From Xenorhabdus khoisanae (lineage in GTDB: Bacteria > Pseudomonadota > Gammaproteobacteria > Enterobacterales > Enterobacteriaceae): a stretch of 64,000 nt of DNA. Location of the stretch: the NCBI RefSeq assembly GCF_001037465.1, contig NZ_LFCV01000018.1, forward strand, positions 1-64,000, read 5' to 3'. Position numbers and translations under genes: made by a program. The notes beneath the pieces were generated by a model, which saw nothing but the letters and a program-made list of their open reading frames with translations, was not told the DNA's origin and ran no database searches. Positions 7,736-18,302 of this stretch are shown here, one piece after another (position 1 is the first letter of the stretch; each line of letters starts with the position of its first letter).

Positions 7736-8638
7736 TTATTGAGTAAAAAATGCAATGAACAACGGAGTCATTAAACTCAATATAAAACCATGAACAATGG
7801 CTGCTGGAACGATACTTACACCACCACAGCGTTGTAAGATAGGTAAGGTAAAGTCGATTGAAGCAGCTCCTGTTAAACCTAATGCGGTTGAACGATAGCG
7901 ATTTATTAGTATGGGGATGAGCATAATGGAAGCCAGTTCACGAGCTAAGTCATTGAAGAATGCTGTACTGCCAAGTACCGGCCCATAAGCGTCGGAAATT
8001 AAAATTCCTGAAAGGGAGTACCAACCATATCCAGATGCAATGGCAAGACCGGTCTTGGCGGGTAATCCCAGCAAAAATGCAGCCAGCACACCGCCTAGCA
8101 GAGAACTGATGGCAACGACTATGGCGATAATCGTACCACGGCGATTCAACAGCGTTTGCCTTAAGCTCATGCCGTTATTGCGCAGTTGAATACCAACCAG
8201 AAATAGTAGAAAAACCAATGCAACTTCACTGGCACGGTTGGAAAACTGGAACCATGACCAGCCTGTTAAGCCAATAAGAAACCCTAATATTAATGCGCCA
8301 CATAATTTGACGGAATCTAGCGCCATATGTAATCGGGACGGTGGTTTTTCCTGTTTATGTGTATTAATAATCCACGGATCTCGTTTATCCAATAGGAAAA
8401 GCGCTAGCATATTAATGATAAAGGTGCATAGGAAAAACGTGGTTGCATACAGCAAGATAGAAAGCAAATTGCTGCCCAGATTCTCCAACATGGCGAGGCT
8501 GATGCCCATCAGAACAAGAATGGTATAAACCATGACATTGAGTAGCTTGTGTACCAGAGTGAGCATCGATTTATTATTCAGATGAATAAGGTAGCCCAGA
8601 ATTAAAGGCAAAAGAATAATTAACAATCCTGAATACAT
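7736..8638 (-). CDS. lysO: Lysine exporter LysO
   Basis: Inner-membrane lysine/thialysine exporter (formerly YbjE), 300 aa against 299 in E. coli. The sequence has about eight hydrophobic segments. Conserved stretches are VGIQLRNNGM, ASGYGWYSLSGIL, STAFFNDLARE, ASIDFTLPILQR and PAAIVHGFILS, covering the acidic transmembrane residues needed for export. AAGGATG precedes the ATG. It is transcribed in the same direction as the art operon but is separated from artP by 226 bp, so it is probably a separate unit. In E. coli it is activated by ArgP; no ArgP site was identified. The neighbouring aqpZ and ybjD of E. coli are absent. Confidence 0.95.
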   Translation of the reverse strand: MYSGLLIILLPLILGYLIHLNNKSMLTLVHKLLNVMVYTILVLMGISLAMLENLGSNLLSILLYATTFFLCTFIINMLALFLLDKRDPWIINTHKQEKPPSRLHMALDSVKLCGALILGFLIGLTGWSWFQFSNRASEVALVFLLFLVGIQLRNNGMSLRQTLLNRRGTIIAIVVAISSLLGGVLAAFLLGLPAKTGLAIASGYGWYSLSGILISDAYGPVLGSTAFFNDLARELASIMLIPILINRYRSTALGLTGAASIDFTLPILQRCGGVSIVPAAIVHGFILSLMTPLFIAFFTQ

Positions 8639-8962
8639 AATTCACATCCTTATCCGGTAAGAGGCGTTTTTTTCTCTAGTTCTAATAAGTAAAACCAGCC
8701 ATAAGGGCTAATAAGCGTATAGAGACAAAATATTTACACTAAAATAACAAATAGGATAAGGGGAAGCATACTGAAACTCAACGCATTTTTTAATCTCTAA
8801 TAGAGTGATTATTATAAATAAAAGCAAGTAAATCTGATGGGTAAAAGGGGGAAGTATATGTCTCTGGAACGTGTAGAAATTTCCGGTTGATAGGATTCGT
8901 TGATGTCATTTACAGTACATTGGCGTAACGAAATTTTATTTTCTAATGGTGGATCTTTGTTG

Positions 8963-10114
8963 ATGAATTTTTTTTCTGTTAAGTCTCGTTGGATCGCAAC
9001 AGTGCTTATCCTCATTACCATTACATCTGTATGGAGCTATTTCTTCTTCCTGCCGAAGCCTGTCACATATCAAACTAATGCAGTCATAAAGGGTAACTTT
9101 GAAAGAAATGTTTTGGCTATAGGTAAATTGGATGCAGTGAGTAAAGTTGATGTAGGTTCTCAGGTTAGTGGTCAATTGAAAGAATTGTATGTGAAATTGG
9201 GAGAAAAGATTAAAAAAGGTCAATTGCTGGCGACGATTGATCCGCAGACAGCAAAAAATGCTGTGGTAGAAGCGCAAGAAACTGCAAAATCATTGCAGGC
9301 CGATCTCCGTGGTGCACAAGCAGAGCTGAAACTGGCTCAGCTTAAAATAAGCAGACAGAAAAAATTGCTTAAATTAAATGCAATATCTGCTCAGGAATTA
9401 GATGTCAGTAAAGCAGATGTGCAGTCTAAAGCGGCCAGAGTTGATAACCTTAATGCACAAATTCAGCAAAATAAGGCCAAACTTGATACTGCTGAAACAA
9501 ATTTGCAATACACCAACATTCTTGCCCCCATAGAAGGAATTGTGGCGGATATTAAAACATTTCAGGGACAAACTGTGATAGCCGCACAACAAGCTCCAAC
9601 TATCCTGACAATCGCAAACCTCGATACGATGATTGTTAATACAGAAGTATCAGAAGCAGATGTCATAAATCTGAAACCCGGACAAAAAGCATCATTTACT
9701 ATTCTGGGAGCACCCGGAAAACAGTTTCACGGTGTCTTAGAAGATATCTTGCCAACACCTAAGGGAACGGCAGGCGCACCTAATGGTGAAACTACATATA
9801 AATCTGGCCCTGTTTTCTACTATGCCCGTTTTAAGGTTCCGAATCCTGAACATATTCTGCGTTTGCAAATGACTGCTCAAGTGAAAATAGAGCTTCAGAC
9901 TCTACATAATGTATTGATGATCCCAATTTCAGATTTAGGGAAGCAAATATCTTCTACCCAATATGAAGTTAGTGTTTTGCATAATGGAAAAGAAGAAAAA
10001 CGCGAAATTACGACAGGTGCCTTTAATAATATCAATGTTCAGGTTATTTCTGGTTTGAAGGAAAACGACCGTGTTATAAGTAGTCGTAGTGATAGTAATG
10101 TAGAGGGATCATAA
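8963..10114 (+). CDS. macA: Macrolide efflux periplasmic adaptor MacA
   Basis: Membrane-fusion protein that bridges MacB and the outer-membrane channel TolC; the MacAB-TolC pump exports macrolides and other large substrates. An N-terminal membrane anchor (about residues 10-30) is followed by a lipoyl half (DVGSQVSGQL), a long coiled-coil hairpin (about 100-195), the second lipoyl half (YTNILAPIEGIV) and beta-barrel and membrane-proximal domains. Length 383 aa from the ATG at 8963, with a GGA 8 bases upstream; E. coli is 371 aa. In-frame codons reach back to 8900, but the anchor fits the 8963 start best. An insert of about 15 residues (TAGAPNGETTYKSG) after PTPKG is absent in E. coli. macB follows with a one-base overlap. 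Confidence 0.93.
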   Translation: MNFFSVKSRWIATVLILITITSVWSYFFFLPKPVTYQTNAVIKGNFERNVLAIGKLDAVSKVDVGSQVSGQLKELYVKLGEKIKKGQLLATIDPQTAKNAVVEAQETAKSLQADLRGAQAELKLAQLKISRQKKLLKLNAISAQELDVSKADVQSKAARVDNLNAQIQQNKAKLDTAETNLQYTNILAPIEGIVADIKTFQGQTVIAAQQAPTILTIANLDTMIVNTEVSEADVINLKPGQKASFTILGAPGKQFHGVLEDILPTPKGTAGAPNGETTYKSGPVFYYARFKVPNPEHILRLQMTAQVKIELQTLHNVLMIPISDLGKQISSTQYEVSVLHNGKEEKREITTGAFNNINVQVISGLKENDRVISSRSDSNVEGS

Positions 10115-12066
10115 TGAATACATTACTGGAACTAAAAGGTGTTAGCCGCAGTTACCTTGCTGGAGAAGAACAAGTTAATGTTTTGGATAATATTTCTTTA
10201 TCCGTTCACGCCGGAGAAATGGTAGCGATTATCGGTGCTTCCGGTTCAGGTAAGTCAACTTTGATGAATATACTAGGCTGTCTGGATAAACCCAGCAGTG
10301 GAGAATATTGGGTTGCCGGGAGAGATACTGCCGGTTTGGATAGTAATCAGTTGGCCGAATTACGCAGGGAATACTTTGGGTTCATTTTCCAACGTTATCA
10401 TCTGATGGCTCATTTAACAGCAGAACAGAATGTAGAAATTCCGGCGATTTATTCAGGTGTTCCCAAAATGCAACGTCGTGAGCGGGCTATTGAGCTACTT
10501 AAAAGTCTTGGATTGGGAAATCGTATCAGTTATCGGGCAAATCAGCTTTCAGGGGGACAGCAACAGCGAGTCAGCATTGCCAGAGCACTTATGAATGGTG
10601 GGCAAGTCATTCTTGCTGATGAACCGACAGGAGCACTGGATAGTGTTTCTGGTCAGGAAATGATGGATATCTTGAAGCAGCTTTGTCGACAAGGTCATAC
10701 GGTTATTATTGTTACTCATGATCCAAATATTGCAGCACAGGCTCAAAGAGTGATTGAAATTAAAGATGGGCGTATCATGAGTGATTCACGTCCTTCTGAA
10801 TGCCGAACACAAACATCGTCTCCTTTTTCTTCTTCTGTGAGCGTAAAAAACTCTTCAGTGCAACAAATTTGGGGGCGTTTTAATGAAGCATTATTGATGG
10901 CATGGCGTGCCATGATCGTCAATAAATTGCGTACTTTACTGACTATGCTTGGCATTATCATTGGTATTGCTTCTGTTGTAACGATCTTGGTGATTGGTGA
11001 TGCGGCAAAATCAATGGTGCTATCACATATTAAATCCATTGCAACTAATTCCATCAAGATTTATCCGGGAGGCGATTTTGGTGATGATGATAGTGACTTG
11101 GATAGTCAGGCACTGAAACTCACCGATATTCCAATAATAAAATCTCAACATTATGTTCAGGCAGTTTCTCCTGAATTCAGAGTAAATGGGCGTTTGCGCC
11201 GAGGCAATATTGATGTGAATGCATCAGTATTGGGTGTAGGAGGTGATTTTTTTCAGGTATATGCCATGAAGTTTGTCCAAGGTATGCCTTTTACTTCAGA
11301 AATGCTTCAGCATCAGGCTCAAGTGGCTATTATTGACAACTATACTCGCAAAAAGTTATTTCCTTACCAAAATAATGTGATAGGTGAAGAGCTCATTTTA
11401 GAAAATATACCCTTGACGGTGATTGGTGTAATTGGTGATGGGCAAGAGTTTTATAGCGGTAACATATTACAAATTTGGTTGCCTTACAGTACGATGAATG
11501 GTCGTCTGATAAACAAAAGCTACTTGGATTCAATTGATGTCAGAGTGAAGGATGGCTACTCTGCCAATAAAGCGGAAGAAAAACTTAAGCAGTTATTGGC
11601 ATTTCATCATGGTAAAAAAGATGTTTCTACCTACAATGTAAACAGAACAATTGAAGCAATTGATAAAACAACGCGAACTTTACAAATGTTTTTGACGCTA
11701 GTGGCAGTAATATCTTTGGTGGTTGGTGGAATTGGCGTGATGAATATCATGCTGGTATCAGTCACAGAGCGTACCCGAGAGATTGGTATCCGCATGGCAG
11801 TCGGTGCCAGAACCAGCGATATTATGCAGCAATTTCTTATTGAATCTGTCTTGGTTTGTCTAATGGGCGGTATACTGGGAATTACCCTGTCATATAGCTT
11901 ATCTTTGACTGCACAGTGGATGTTACCGAAATGGAACTTCGTTTATAACCCTGCTGCATTTATCGTCGCTTTTGGTTGTTCAACAGTAATTGGGATAATT
12001 TTTGGTTTCCTGCCGGCACGCAATGCTGCTCATCTTGATCCTATAGAAGCGCTTGCAAGGGAGTAA
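10114..12066 (+). CDS. macB: Macrolide export ATP-binding/permease protein MacB
   Basis: Inner-membrane ABC transporter of the MacAB-TolC pump, which works as a mechanotransmitter rather than moving substrate across the inner membrane. 650 aa, close to E. coli (648). The N-terminal ATPase has Walker A GASGSGKST (41-49), signature [15 protein letters not shown] and Walker B VILADEPTGALD. A linker leads to TM1 (about residue 275), a large periplasmic domain and three C-terminal membrane segments with the FtsX-like motif ERTREIGIRMAVGA. The start codon overlaps the macA stop by one base (TAATG), indicating translational coupling. A hairpin at 12101-12136 ends the unit. Confidence 0.96.
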   Translation: MNTLLELKGVSRSYLAGEEQVNVLDNISLSVHAGEMVAIIGASGSGKSTLMNILGCLDKPSSGEYWVAGRDTAGLDSNQLAELRREYFGFIFQRYHLMAHLTAEQNVEIPAIYSGVPKMQRRERAIELLKSLGLGNRISYRANQLSGGQQQRVSIARALMNGGQVILADEPTGALDSVSGQEMMDILKQLCRQGHTVIIVTHDPNIAAQAQRVIEIKDGRIMSDSRPSECRTQTSSPFSSSVSVKNSSVQQIWGRFNEALLMAWRAMIVNKLRTLLTMLGIIIGIASVVTILVIGDAAKSMVLSHIKSIATNSIKIYPGGDFGDDDSDLDSQALKLTDIPIIKSQHYVQAVSPEFRVNGRLRRGNIDVNASVLGVGGDFFQVYAMKFVQGMPFTSEMLQHQAQVAIIDNYTRKKLFPYQNNVIGEELILENIPLTVIGVIGDGQEFYSGNILQIWLPYSTMNGRLINKSYLDSIDVRVKDGYSANKAEEKLKQLLAFHHGKKDVSTYNVNRTIEAIDKTTRTLQMFLTLVAVISLVVGGIGVMNIMLVSVTERTREIGIRMAVGARTSDIMQQFLIESVLVCLMGGILGITLSYSLSLTAQWMLPKWNFVYNPAAFIVAFGCSTVIGIIFGFLPARNAAHLDPIEALARE

Positions 12067-12100
12067 TTTACAAAGAAGTAAGTAGTCAGAGTGTAAATAG

Positions 12101-12136
12101 CACGCCACAAATAGCCCACTGTTTATCTGTGGCGTG
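12101..12136. terminator. Hairpin between convergent macB and cspD
   Basis: CACGCCACA (12101-12109) pairs exactly with TGTGGCGTG (12128-12136), with an 18-base loop. Placed between two convergent genes, it probably serves both 3' ends. No strong U-tract follows on either strand. Confidence 0.55.
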
Positions 12137-12155
12137 GAATTACGAATTTATTGGA

Positions 12156-12386
12156 TCACTCTTTTTTTGATTTTGAGCCTTCTTCCAAAGGTACAATAAG
12201 GCTGGCGTGGTTACCTTTGGGGCCTTGATGAACACTAAAATTCACTTTTTGCCCAGCTTTCAGCGTCCTATAACCATCCATCTGAATGGTTGAATAGTGA
12301 GCAAATATGTCATCACCCCCGCTGGTTGGGCAAATAAATCCAAAGCCCTTTGCATTATTGAACCATTTAACAGTACCTGTTTCCAT
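12156..12386 (-). CDS. cspD: Cold-shock-like replication inhibitor CspD
   Basis: Small cold-shock-domain protein, 76 aa against 74 in E. coli. It has both nucleic-acid binding motifs, KGFGFI (residues 13-18) and DIFAHY (26-31). E. coli CspD is not cold-induced; it binds single-stranded DNA, inhibits replication and accumulates in stationary phase and persister formation. The match to CspD rather than CspA includes METGTVKWFNNAKGFGFI and the longer polar tail. It is divergent from clpS, exactly as in E. coli, where CspD is a proteolysis target of Lon. Confidence 0.94.
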   Translation of the reverse strand: METGTVKWFNNAKGFGFICPTSGGDDIFAHYSTIQMDGYRTLKAGQKVNFSVHQGPKGNHASLIVPLEEGSKSKKE

Positions 12387-12712
12387 ACTTCTCTATCCCT
12401 CGTATTACGATTTCGGGTTTAGGAGTCACTAAAAATTTCAGGATATGAACAGACGCCCAGACAGAATGCGGTGTTCATAAAATATACTGTAGTGAAATTC
12501 ATTACGCCGTCAAGCATATAAGTAACGTCAAGCTGTCTCAGATGGCTAAAGTTTGATATAGATAACGGTATCCGATTTTTAGGTGAAATCCTTATTCGGT
12601 AATCAAAGGGGGGTGGAAGCAGAGTGCGGTATGAAGTGATAAAATATATAGCAGTAGAATGAATTAGTTCATACTAAAATCCAGCGGAAAGTTAATGCCC
12701 AGCGGAAGAATA
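12387..12712. other. Divergent promoter region of cspD and clpS
   Basis: About 325 bp without a gene. It must carry the outward promoters for cspD (minus) and clpS (plus). An AT-rich stretch near 12640-12655 (AAAATATATAG) could be part of the clpS promoter, but no confident -35/-10 pair was identified. At 12678-12715 the start region of clpS is duplicated in tandem (see the clpS entry). Confidence 0.5.
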
Positions 12713-13033
12713 ATGACTGAGTTTTATAACGGTTTGAAAGTTGAAGAATTTATTGAGGATGATGCAAAACAAAAGCTACAGCCGCCATCAATGTATAAGG
12801 TCATTCTTAACAATGATGACTATACCCCTATGGAGTTTGTGGTTGACGTATTGCGAAAGTTCTTTTCTTATGATGTTGAAAAAGCAACGCAACTAATGCT
12901 GGATGTCCATTATAAAGGGAAAGCAGTTTGCGGAATTTATACGGCAGAGGTCGCAGAAACTAAAGCTGCGCAAGTGAACATGTATGCTAAGGAGCACGAG
13001 CATCCGTTACTTTGCACGCTGGAAAAAGTCTGA
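12713..13033 (+). CDS. clpS: ATP-dependent Clp protease adaptor ClpS
   Basis: Cytosolic adaptor that recognises N-degrons and delivers them to ClpAP. 106 aa from the ATG at 12713, identical in length to E. coli; the core [24 protein letters not shown] and the C-terminal [13 protein letters not shown] are conserved. Hydrophobic-pocket residues lie in NDDYTPMEF. Immediately upstream the sequence CCAGCGGAA(A)GTTAATG / CCAGCGGAAGAATAATG is repeated, so a second in-frame start (12695) with its own ribosome site gives a form six residues longer. The downstream start is preferred on family length. clpA follows after 31 bp and is cotranscribed. Confidence 0.95.
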   Translation: MTEFYNGLKVEEFIEDDAKQKLQPPSMYKVILNNDDYTPMEFVVDVLRKFFSYDVEKATQLMLDVHYKGKAVCGIYTAEVAETKAAQVNMYAKEHEHPLLCTLEKV

Positions 13034-13064
13034 TCTGGCTTACTGATTTTAGGAGGAGGTGCTT

Positions 13065-15359
13065 ATGCTCAATCAAGAACTGGAGCTTAGTCTCAACATT
13101 GCTTTTGCCAAAGCAAGGGATAACAGGCATGAATTTATGACTGTAGAGCACCTGTTGCTGGCGCTATTAAGTAACACATCAGCGCGGGAAGCACTGGAGG
13201 CTTGTAAAGTCGATTTGTCGCTGTTACGCCAGGAATTGGAGAATTTTATTGCTCAAACTACTCCTTTGTTATCCGAAAATGATGACAGAGATACACAACC
13301 CACATTAAGTTTTCAGCGTGTTTTACAACGCGCTGTGTTCCACGTTCAATCCTCGGGGCGTTCAGATGTTTCCGGGGCTAATGTCTTAGTTGCTATTTTT
13401 AGTGAGCAGGAATCTCAGGCCGCTTATTTATTGCGTAAGCATGACGTCAGTCGTTTGGATGTCGTGAATTTTATTTCTCATGGAACGCGCAAAGATGAGC
13501 CGGATAACGATTCTCACCACAGTATCAATCCGGTTCAGGAAGAGCAGGTAGTCAGTGAAGATCGGTTGGAGAATTTTACAACTAATCTGAACCAATTGGC
13601 GCAAAAAGGTCAAATTGATCCCCTTGTCGGGCGTCAGAATGAATTGGAGAGAACTGTTCAGGTACTGTGCCGCCGTCGCAAGAATAATCCCCTGTTTGTT
13701 GGGGAATCTGGCGTTGGCAAGACTGCTATTGCAGAAGGGCTTGCATGGCGTATTGTACAAAATAATGTCCCCGAAGTTATGCAGGGCTGTACTATCTATT
13801 CTCTGGATATTGGTTCACTGCTGGCGGGTACAAAGTACCGTGGTGATTTTGAGAAGCGCTTCAAATCCTTGTTAAAAACCTTAGAGCAAGATAGAAAAAG
13901 CATTCTCTTTATTGATGAAATCCATACTATCATTGGTGCAGGCGCTGCTTCAGGTGGGCAAGTGGATGCAGCCAACCTTATTAAGCCTTTATTGTCCAGT
14001 GGACGTATTCGGGTCATTGGTTCGACAACTTACCATGAATTCAGCAATATCTTCGAAAAGGATCGGGCTTTGGCTCGTCGGTTTCAGAAGATTGATATTG
14101 CTGAACCCTCGCCAGAGGAAACGGTACAAATTATCAATGGATTGCGGGCTAAGTATGAGGCACACCACGATGTCCGTTATACGGCGAAAGCGATTCGTGC
14201 AGCAGTTGAGCTATCAGTGAAATATATTACTGATCGCCATTTGCCGGACAAGGCCATTGATGTGATTGATGAAGCAGGTGCCAGAACAAGGTTAGTTCCG
14301 TCCAGCCGTCGTAAGAAAACGATCAATGTTTCAGATATTGAATCCGTTGTTGCTCGCATAGCCCGTATCCCGGAAAAAACGGTGTCGGCGAGTGATAAGG
14401 ATGTGCTGAGAACAATGGATGATCGGTTGAAAATGTTGGTCTTCGGCCAGGATCGCGCCATTGGGGCTTTGACGGAAGCCATTAAAATGAGTCGTGCTGG
14501 CTTGGGGCAGGAGTATAAACCAGTCGGGTCTTTCCTATTTGCGGGGCCGACGGGTGTTGGTAAAACGGAAGTGACAGTCCAGCTTGCTAAGGTATTGAAT
14601 GTCAAATTACTGCGGTTTGATATGTCGGAATATATGGAGCGTCATACTGTTAGCCGTTTAATTGGCGCACCACCGGGTTATGTGGGGTATGATCAGGGAG
14701 GATTATTAACCGATGCTATTATCAAACATCCTCATTCTGTATTACTTCTGGATGAGATTGAAAAAGCCCATCCCGATGTCTTTAACTTATTGTTACAGGT
14801 TATGGATAATGGGACATTGACCGACAATAATGGCCGCAAAGCTGATTTTCGCAATGTTATTTTGGTGATGACAACTAATGCTGGGGTACGTGAGACACAG
14901 CGTAAATCCATTGGTTTCACTGAACAAGATAACAGCACAGATGGAATGGAAGAGATTAAACGGATTTTCACACCTGAATTCCGCAATCGTCTTGATGGCA
15001 TCATTTGGTTTGATGCACTCTCTTCTGAGGTTATTCAACAAGTCGTTGATAAATTTATCGTCGAATTACAAGCCCAACTGGATGAAAAAGGTGTTTCTCT
15101 GGAAATCAGTGCAGACGCCCGTCAGTGGCTATGTAACAAAGGTTACGATAAAGCTATGGGAGCACGCCCTATGGCTCGAGTGATTCAGGACAACCTCAAA
15201 AAACCATTGGCGAATGAATTATTATTTGGTTCTTTGGTGCATGGAGGCTCGGTCAGTATTAAGCTTGATAAGGCTAAACAAGTATTAATATATGATTTTA
15301 AGGATGCCAAAAGGTCGAATAAATCGAATAATAAGAAATCAGAAGATGCTGTATTGTAA
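13065..15359 (+). CDS. clpA: ATP-dependent Clp protease ATPase subunit ClpA
   Basis: Hexameric AAA+ unfoldase that feeds substrates to the ClpP peptidase, 764 aa against 758 in E. coli. The order is an N-domain (1-145, ClpS docking), AAA module 1 with Walker A GESGVGKT near residue 215 and Walker [12 protein letters not shown] module 2 with GPTGVGKT near 496 and [11 protein letters not shown], and the [14 protein letters not shown] pore loop. The start at 13065 has a near-perfect AGGAGGAGGT and matches [11 protein letters not shown] of E. coli; a GTG two codons earlier lies inside that ribosome site. The C-terminal ~20 residues are lysine/asparagine-rich and diverge from E. coli. The stop codon lies in a 17-bp tandem repeat. 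clpP itself is not in this window. Confidence 0.97.
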   Translation: MLNQELELSLNIAFAKARDNRHEFMTVEHLLLALLSNTSAREALEACKVDLSLLRQELENFIAQTTPLLSENDDRDTQPTLSFQRVLQRAVFHVQSSGRSDVSGANVLVAIFSEQESQAAYLLRKHDVSRLDVVNFISHGTRKDEPDNDSHHSINPVQEEQVVSEDRLENFTTNLNQLAQKGQIDPLVGRQNELERTVQVLCRRRKNNPLFVGESGVGKTAIAEGLAWRIVQNNVPEVMQGCTIYSLDIGSLLAGTKYRGDFEKRFKSLLKTLEQDRKSILFIDEIHTIIGAGAASGGQVDAANLIKPLLSSGRIRVIGSTTYHEFSNIFEKDRALARRFQKIDIAEPSPEETVQIINGLRAKYEAHHDVRYTAKAIRAAVELSVKYITDRHLPDKAIDVIDEAGARTRLVPSSRRKKTINVSDIESVVARIARIPEKTVSASDKDVLRTMDDRLKMLVFGQDRAIGALTEAIKMSRAGLGQEYKPVGSFLFAGPTGVGKTEVTVQLAKVLNVKLLRFDMSEYMERHTVSRLIGAPPGYVGYDQGGLLTDAIIKHPHSVLLLDEIEKAHPDVFNLLLQVMDNGTLTDNNGRKADFRNVILVMTTNAGVRETQRKSIGFTEQDNSTDGMEEIKRIFTPEFRNRLDGIIWFDALSSEVIQQVVDKFIVELQAQLDEKGVSLEISADARQWLCNKGYDKAMGARPMARVIQDNLKKPLANELLFGSLVHGGSVSIKLDKAKQVLIYDFKDAKRSNKSNNKKSEDAVL

Positions 15360-15402
15360 GTTAGTGATTACCGTAAGTTAGTGATTACCGTAAGTTAGTG
15401 AT
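15356..15402. repeat. 17-bp tandem repeat over the clpA stop codon
   Basis: GTAAGTTAGTGATTACC is present at 15356-15372 and 15373-15389, with a 13-base partial third copy at 15390-15402. The clpA TAA stop is inside copy one. Extra copies are non-coding. Confidence 0.9.
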
Positions 15403-15429
15403 AAAGGCTGGTGATAAAAACCGAAAGCC

Positions 15430-15470
15430 ACACCACAGGTGGATGCTGAAAATACTATCCCCTGTGGTGT
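15430..15470. terminator. Hairpin between convergent clpA and infA
   Basis: ACACCACAGG (15430-15439) pairs perfectly with CCTGTGGTGT (15461-15470). It sits between the clpA and infA 3' ends and probably serves both. Tails are weak (TTAAAA on the plus side). In E. coli the tRNA gene serW lies in this gap; no tRNA fold is present here. Confidence 0.55.
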
Positions 15471-15485
15471 TAAAAGGTATCTTAA

Positions 15486-15707
15486 TCAGCGACTACGGAA
15501 AGTAATACGGCCTTTTTCAGGGTCATATGTAGTTAGCTCGACTGTGACCTTGTCTCCAGTCAGGATGCGGATATAGTTCTTACGCATTTTTCCTGAAATG
15601 TGGGCAGTAACAACATGCCCGTTGTCTAATTCAACACGAAACACAGTATTCGGCAGTGTTTCTAATACAGTACCTTGCATTTCAAAATTAGTGTCTTCTT
15701 TGGCCAT
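15486..15707 (-). CDS. infA: Translation initiation factor IF-1
   Basis: Essential OB-fold protein that binds the ribosomal A site during initiation. 73 aa, one residue longer than E. coli ([11 protein letters not shown] against MAKEDNIEMQ), with [41 protein letters not shown] almost unchanged. AGAGGATTAG precedes the ATG. It lies between the hairpin at 15430-15470 and aat, in E. coli order. About 150 bp separate it from aat, enough for its own promoter. Confidence 0.97.
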   Translation of the reverse strand: MAKEDTNFEMQGTVLETLPNTVFRVELDNGHVVTAHISGKMRKNYIRILTGDKVTVELTTYDPEKGRITFRSR

Positions 15708-15859
15708 CTAATCCTCTAAGTAACAACCATAGTTTTTAATCGGCACGATAATGCCGAAAAACCATCATTATGTAAAGGAATGTCGTATTTTAAACCATCA
15801 TTTCATATATGATGATAATGACATTCCCGCCGTGAACAGCATAAACCCCTAAGCGATGA

Positions 15860-16549
15860 TTATAAATCCAGCTCTTGTTTAGACCAGCAGCCCGATTGTA
15901 ATGGCTGTGCTCTCAATTGATAAAGATGCTGAAGAAATTCTTCCCTTGGAATATTTTTGGCGCCCAATGATTCTGTATGGTGATTTAACACCTGACAGTC
16001 AAACAATCGGCCACCATGATGTAGAAAGTGGTGATAGAATGCGACAAACGCACACTTAGATGCATTCTCCATTCTGCTAAACATAGATTCACCACAAAAT
16101 AGTGTCCCTATACAAACACCGTATAAACCACCTACAAGTTGGCGATCATGCCAAACTTCAATTGAATGAGCCAAACCTTCATGATGCAATGCTTGATAAC
16201 CTCGCAGAACATCCGGCCCTATCCAAGTGCCTTCTTGTCGTTGTGCACAATGATATATCACTTCATCGAAAGCATAGTTTACCGTAATTTGGTAAGTATG
16301 TTTGCGAATAAACCGAAGAAGTGTTCGGCCCGTATGCAATTCCCCGGGAATTAATACTGCCCGGGGGTTGGGAGACCACCACAAAGGTGGCTCATTGGGC
16401 GAATACCACGGGAAAATGCCTTCATGATACGCCACTCTTAAGCGTTCTGCACTAAGATCTCCTCCAAATGCCAGCAAACCATTAGGTTCAGTCATCGCAT
16501 TGGTTGGATGGGGAAATTCATATGAATTATCGAGTTGAGCTATCGACAT
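15860..16549 (-). CDS. aat: Leucyl/phenylalanyl-tRNA-protein transferase
   Basis: Adds Leu or Phe from aminoacyl-tRNA to proteins with N-terminal Lys or Arg, making them ClpS-ClpAP substrates (N-degron pathway). 229 aa against 234 in E. coli. Family motifs include [59 protein letters not shown] and [14 protein letters not shown]. The ATG at 16549 is chosen (MSIAQLDNS aligns with E. coli), with GGAG 11 bases upstream; a GTG at 16561 abuts that site and is unlikely. It follows cydC, as in E. coli. It functions with clpS and clpA, encoded nearby. Confidence 0.95.
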   Translation of the reverse strand: MSIAQLDNSYEFPHPTNAMTEPNGLLAFGGDLSAERLRVAYHEGIFPWYSPNEPPLWWSPNPRAVLIPGELHTGRTLLRFIRKHTYQITVNYAFDEVIYHCAQRQEGTWIGPDVLRGYQALHHEGLAHSIEVWHDRQLVGGLYGVCIGTLFCGESMFSRMENASKCAFVAFYHHFLHHGGRLFDCQVLNHHTESLGAKNIPREEFLQHLYQLRAQPLQSGCWSKQELDL

Positions 16550-16557
16550 AAAATGAA

Positions 16558-18300
16558 TCACTCCTGCGTAGGATAGCTCTGACGCTGATAAAACTGATAA
16601 TACCGTCCCTGTTGGGCAAGTAACACATCATGTTTGCCTTGCTCAATAATACGTCCTCCATCCATAACACAGATCCGATCCATACGCTGCAAGCCTGTCA
16701 GCCGGTGAGTCACGATAATCAGTGTCTTATGCTGGCAACTACGGTGTAACAATGACAAAATCTGTTGTTCAGTATCAGAATCGAGTCCTTCGGTTGGTTC
16801 ATCCAGAAGCATCAAAGGAGCATTGTGCAGTAATGCCCTGGCAATACCTAAACGGCGCTGTTCTCCGCCGGAAAGTTGGCGACCGCCTTCACCCATCCAA
16901 CAGTTTAGCTTCTTATCATTGCCTAGCAAGTTCTCCAAACCCACTTGTTGCAATACGGTTTCTAATTCATCATCGCTGGCATCGGGTTTTGCTAATAAAA
17001 GATTCTCACGTAAAGTGTGGCTGAACACATGTATACGTTGGGGAACGATGGACATCATTGAGCGAAATGTTGCTTCATCATAGCCGGAAATGGGATGCTG
17101 GTTGAGTTGAATTTCACCATTATTAACGTCCCATGCGCGAGTTATTAACTGTAAAAGCGTCGATTTACCACATCCGGTCTTTCCTAATAAAGCAATATGC
17201 TCGCCTGATGTCAGAGATAAAGAAATATCTTTTAATACAGGCTGAGGTTGGCCCGGGTAGGTGAAATCAATATTTTTTATCTCAAGGCTGAGAGAGCTAT
17301 TTGCCTGTGGTCCGTGATCAGGAAAAGCCACTTCAGGTTCTTGGTGCATCAATTGAGAAACACGAGTTGCAGACGCAATAACCTGTCCCATGTGCTGGAA
17401 TGCTATAGTGACTGGCCCAAGCGCTTCAAAAGCAGCAAGGGAACAGAAGGTAAATAGCGCTATCAACGCACCCGGTTGGCTATTTTCTCCAACACCTGCT
17501 GCGGCGAGCCAAAGTATCAGTGTTACAGTTATGCCTGTAGAAAAAATCATGATGGCTTGTGAAAGCCCTGTCAAATTAGCCTGTTTTTGTTGGTTTTTTA
17601 GCCAATCGCCTTCAATCGCCGTCATGGATTGACGAAAACGCTTAAGTGCACCAAATACAGTTAATTCAGCTTGTCCCTGCAAAGCGCTGGTGAGTAATGT
17701 ACGATATTGAGCGCGTTGTAGAGTAATGTTTCTGCCGTAGGGTTTCCCTGCATGGAAAAACAAGAAAGGCAAGATCAATAGCAGCCCCAACATAATGCCA
17801 CCGAGAGTATAGGCAAGGGTAATATCAAGGAACCCTAAGCCAAACGTTAGTACTACAATCACAACAAATGCGGCAAGAACAGGGGAAATAACCCGCAGAT
17901 AGAGGTGATCCAACGTTTCAACATCGGCAACGAGTCTGTTTAACAACTCACCTTGACGGAAGCGGGCAATGCCTCCCGGAGAAAGCGGCAAAATTTTCTG
18001 AAAAGCAAAAACACGTAAATGAGCTAATACACGGAATGTTGCATCGTGACTGACAAGCCGTTCAGCATAACGACCCGCAGTGCGGAAAATGGCCGCACCA
18101 CGCACACCCGCGGCAGGCAGCATATAGTTAAACGTATATAACCCTGCGAATCCGGCTAAGGCAGTGCCGGCAAGAAACCAACCTGAAAGCGTCAGCAGCC
18201 CAATGCTGGCGAGCAGAGTCACGATCGCCAATATCATACCTAAGCTAATGAGAAACCAGTGGCGGCGGTATAATGCGAGAAATGGGAATAATACGCGCAT
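16558..18300 (-). CDS. cydC: CydDC ABC transporter subunit CydC
   Basis: Half of the heterodimeric inner-membrane CydDC exporter required for assembly of cytochrome bd oxidase. It has been described as exporting cysteine/glutathione and, from more recent structural work, as handling heme. 580 aa against 573 in E. coli. An N-terminal six-helix domain (about 1-310) precedes the ATPase with Walker [10 protein letters not shown], signature [15 protein letters not shown], Walker [13 protein letters not shown] and H-loop VTHRLTG. It starts 2 bp after the cydD stop and is almost adjacent to aat, so cydD-cydC-aat look like one transcript. Confidence 0.95.
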   Translation of the reverse strand: MRVLFPFLALYRRHWFLISLGMILAIVTLLASIGLLTLSGWFLAGTALAGFAGLYTFNYMLPAAGVRGAAIFRTAGRYAERLVSHDATFRVLAHLRVFAFQKILPLSPGGIARFRQGELLNRLVADVETLDHLYLRVISPVLAAFVVIVVLTFGLGFLDITLAYTLGGIMLGLLLILPFLFFHAGKPYGRNITLQRAQYRTLLTSALQGQAELTVFGALKRFRQSMTAIEGDWLKNQQKQANLTGLSQAIMIFSTGITVTLILWLAAAGVGENSQPGALIALFTFCSLAAFEALGPVTIAFQHMGQVIASATRVSQLMHQEPEVAFPDHGPQANSSLSLEIKNIDFTYPGQPQPVLKDISLSLTSGEHIALLGKTGCGKSTLLQLITRAWDVNNGEIQLNQHPISGYDEATFRSMMSIVPQRIHVFSHTLRENLLLAKPDASDDELETVLQQVGLENLLGNDKKLNCWMGEGGRQLSGGEQRRLGIARALLHNAPLMLLDEPTEGLDSDTEQQILSLLHRSCQHKTLIIVTHRLTGLQRMDRICVMDGGRIIEQGKHDVLLAQQGRYYQFYQRQSYPTQE

Positions 18301-18302
18301 GA

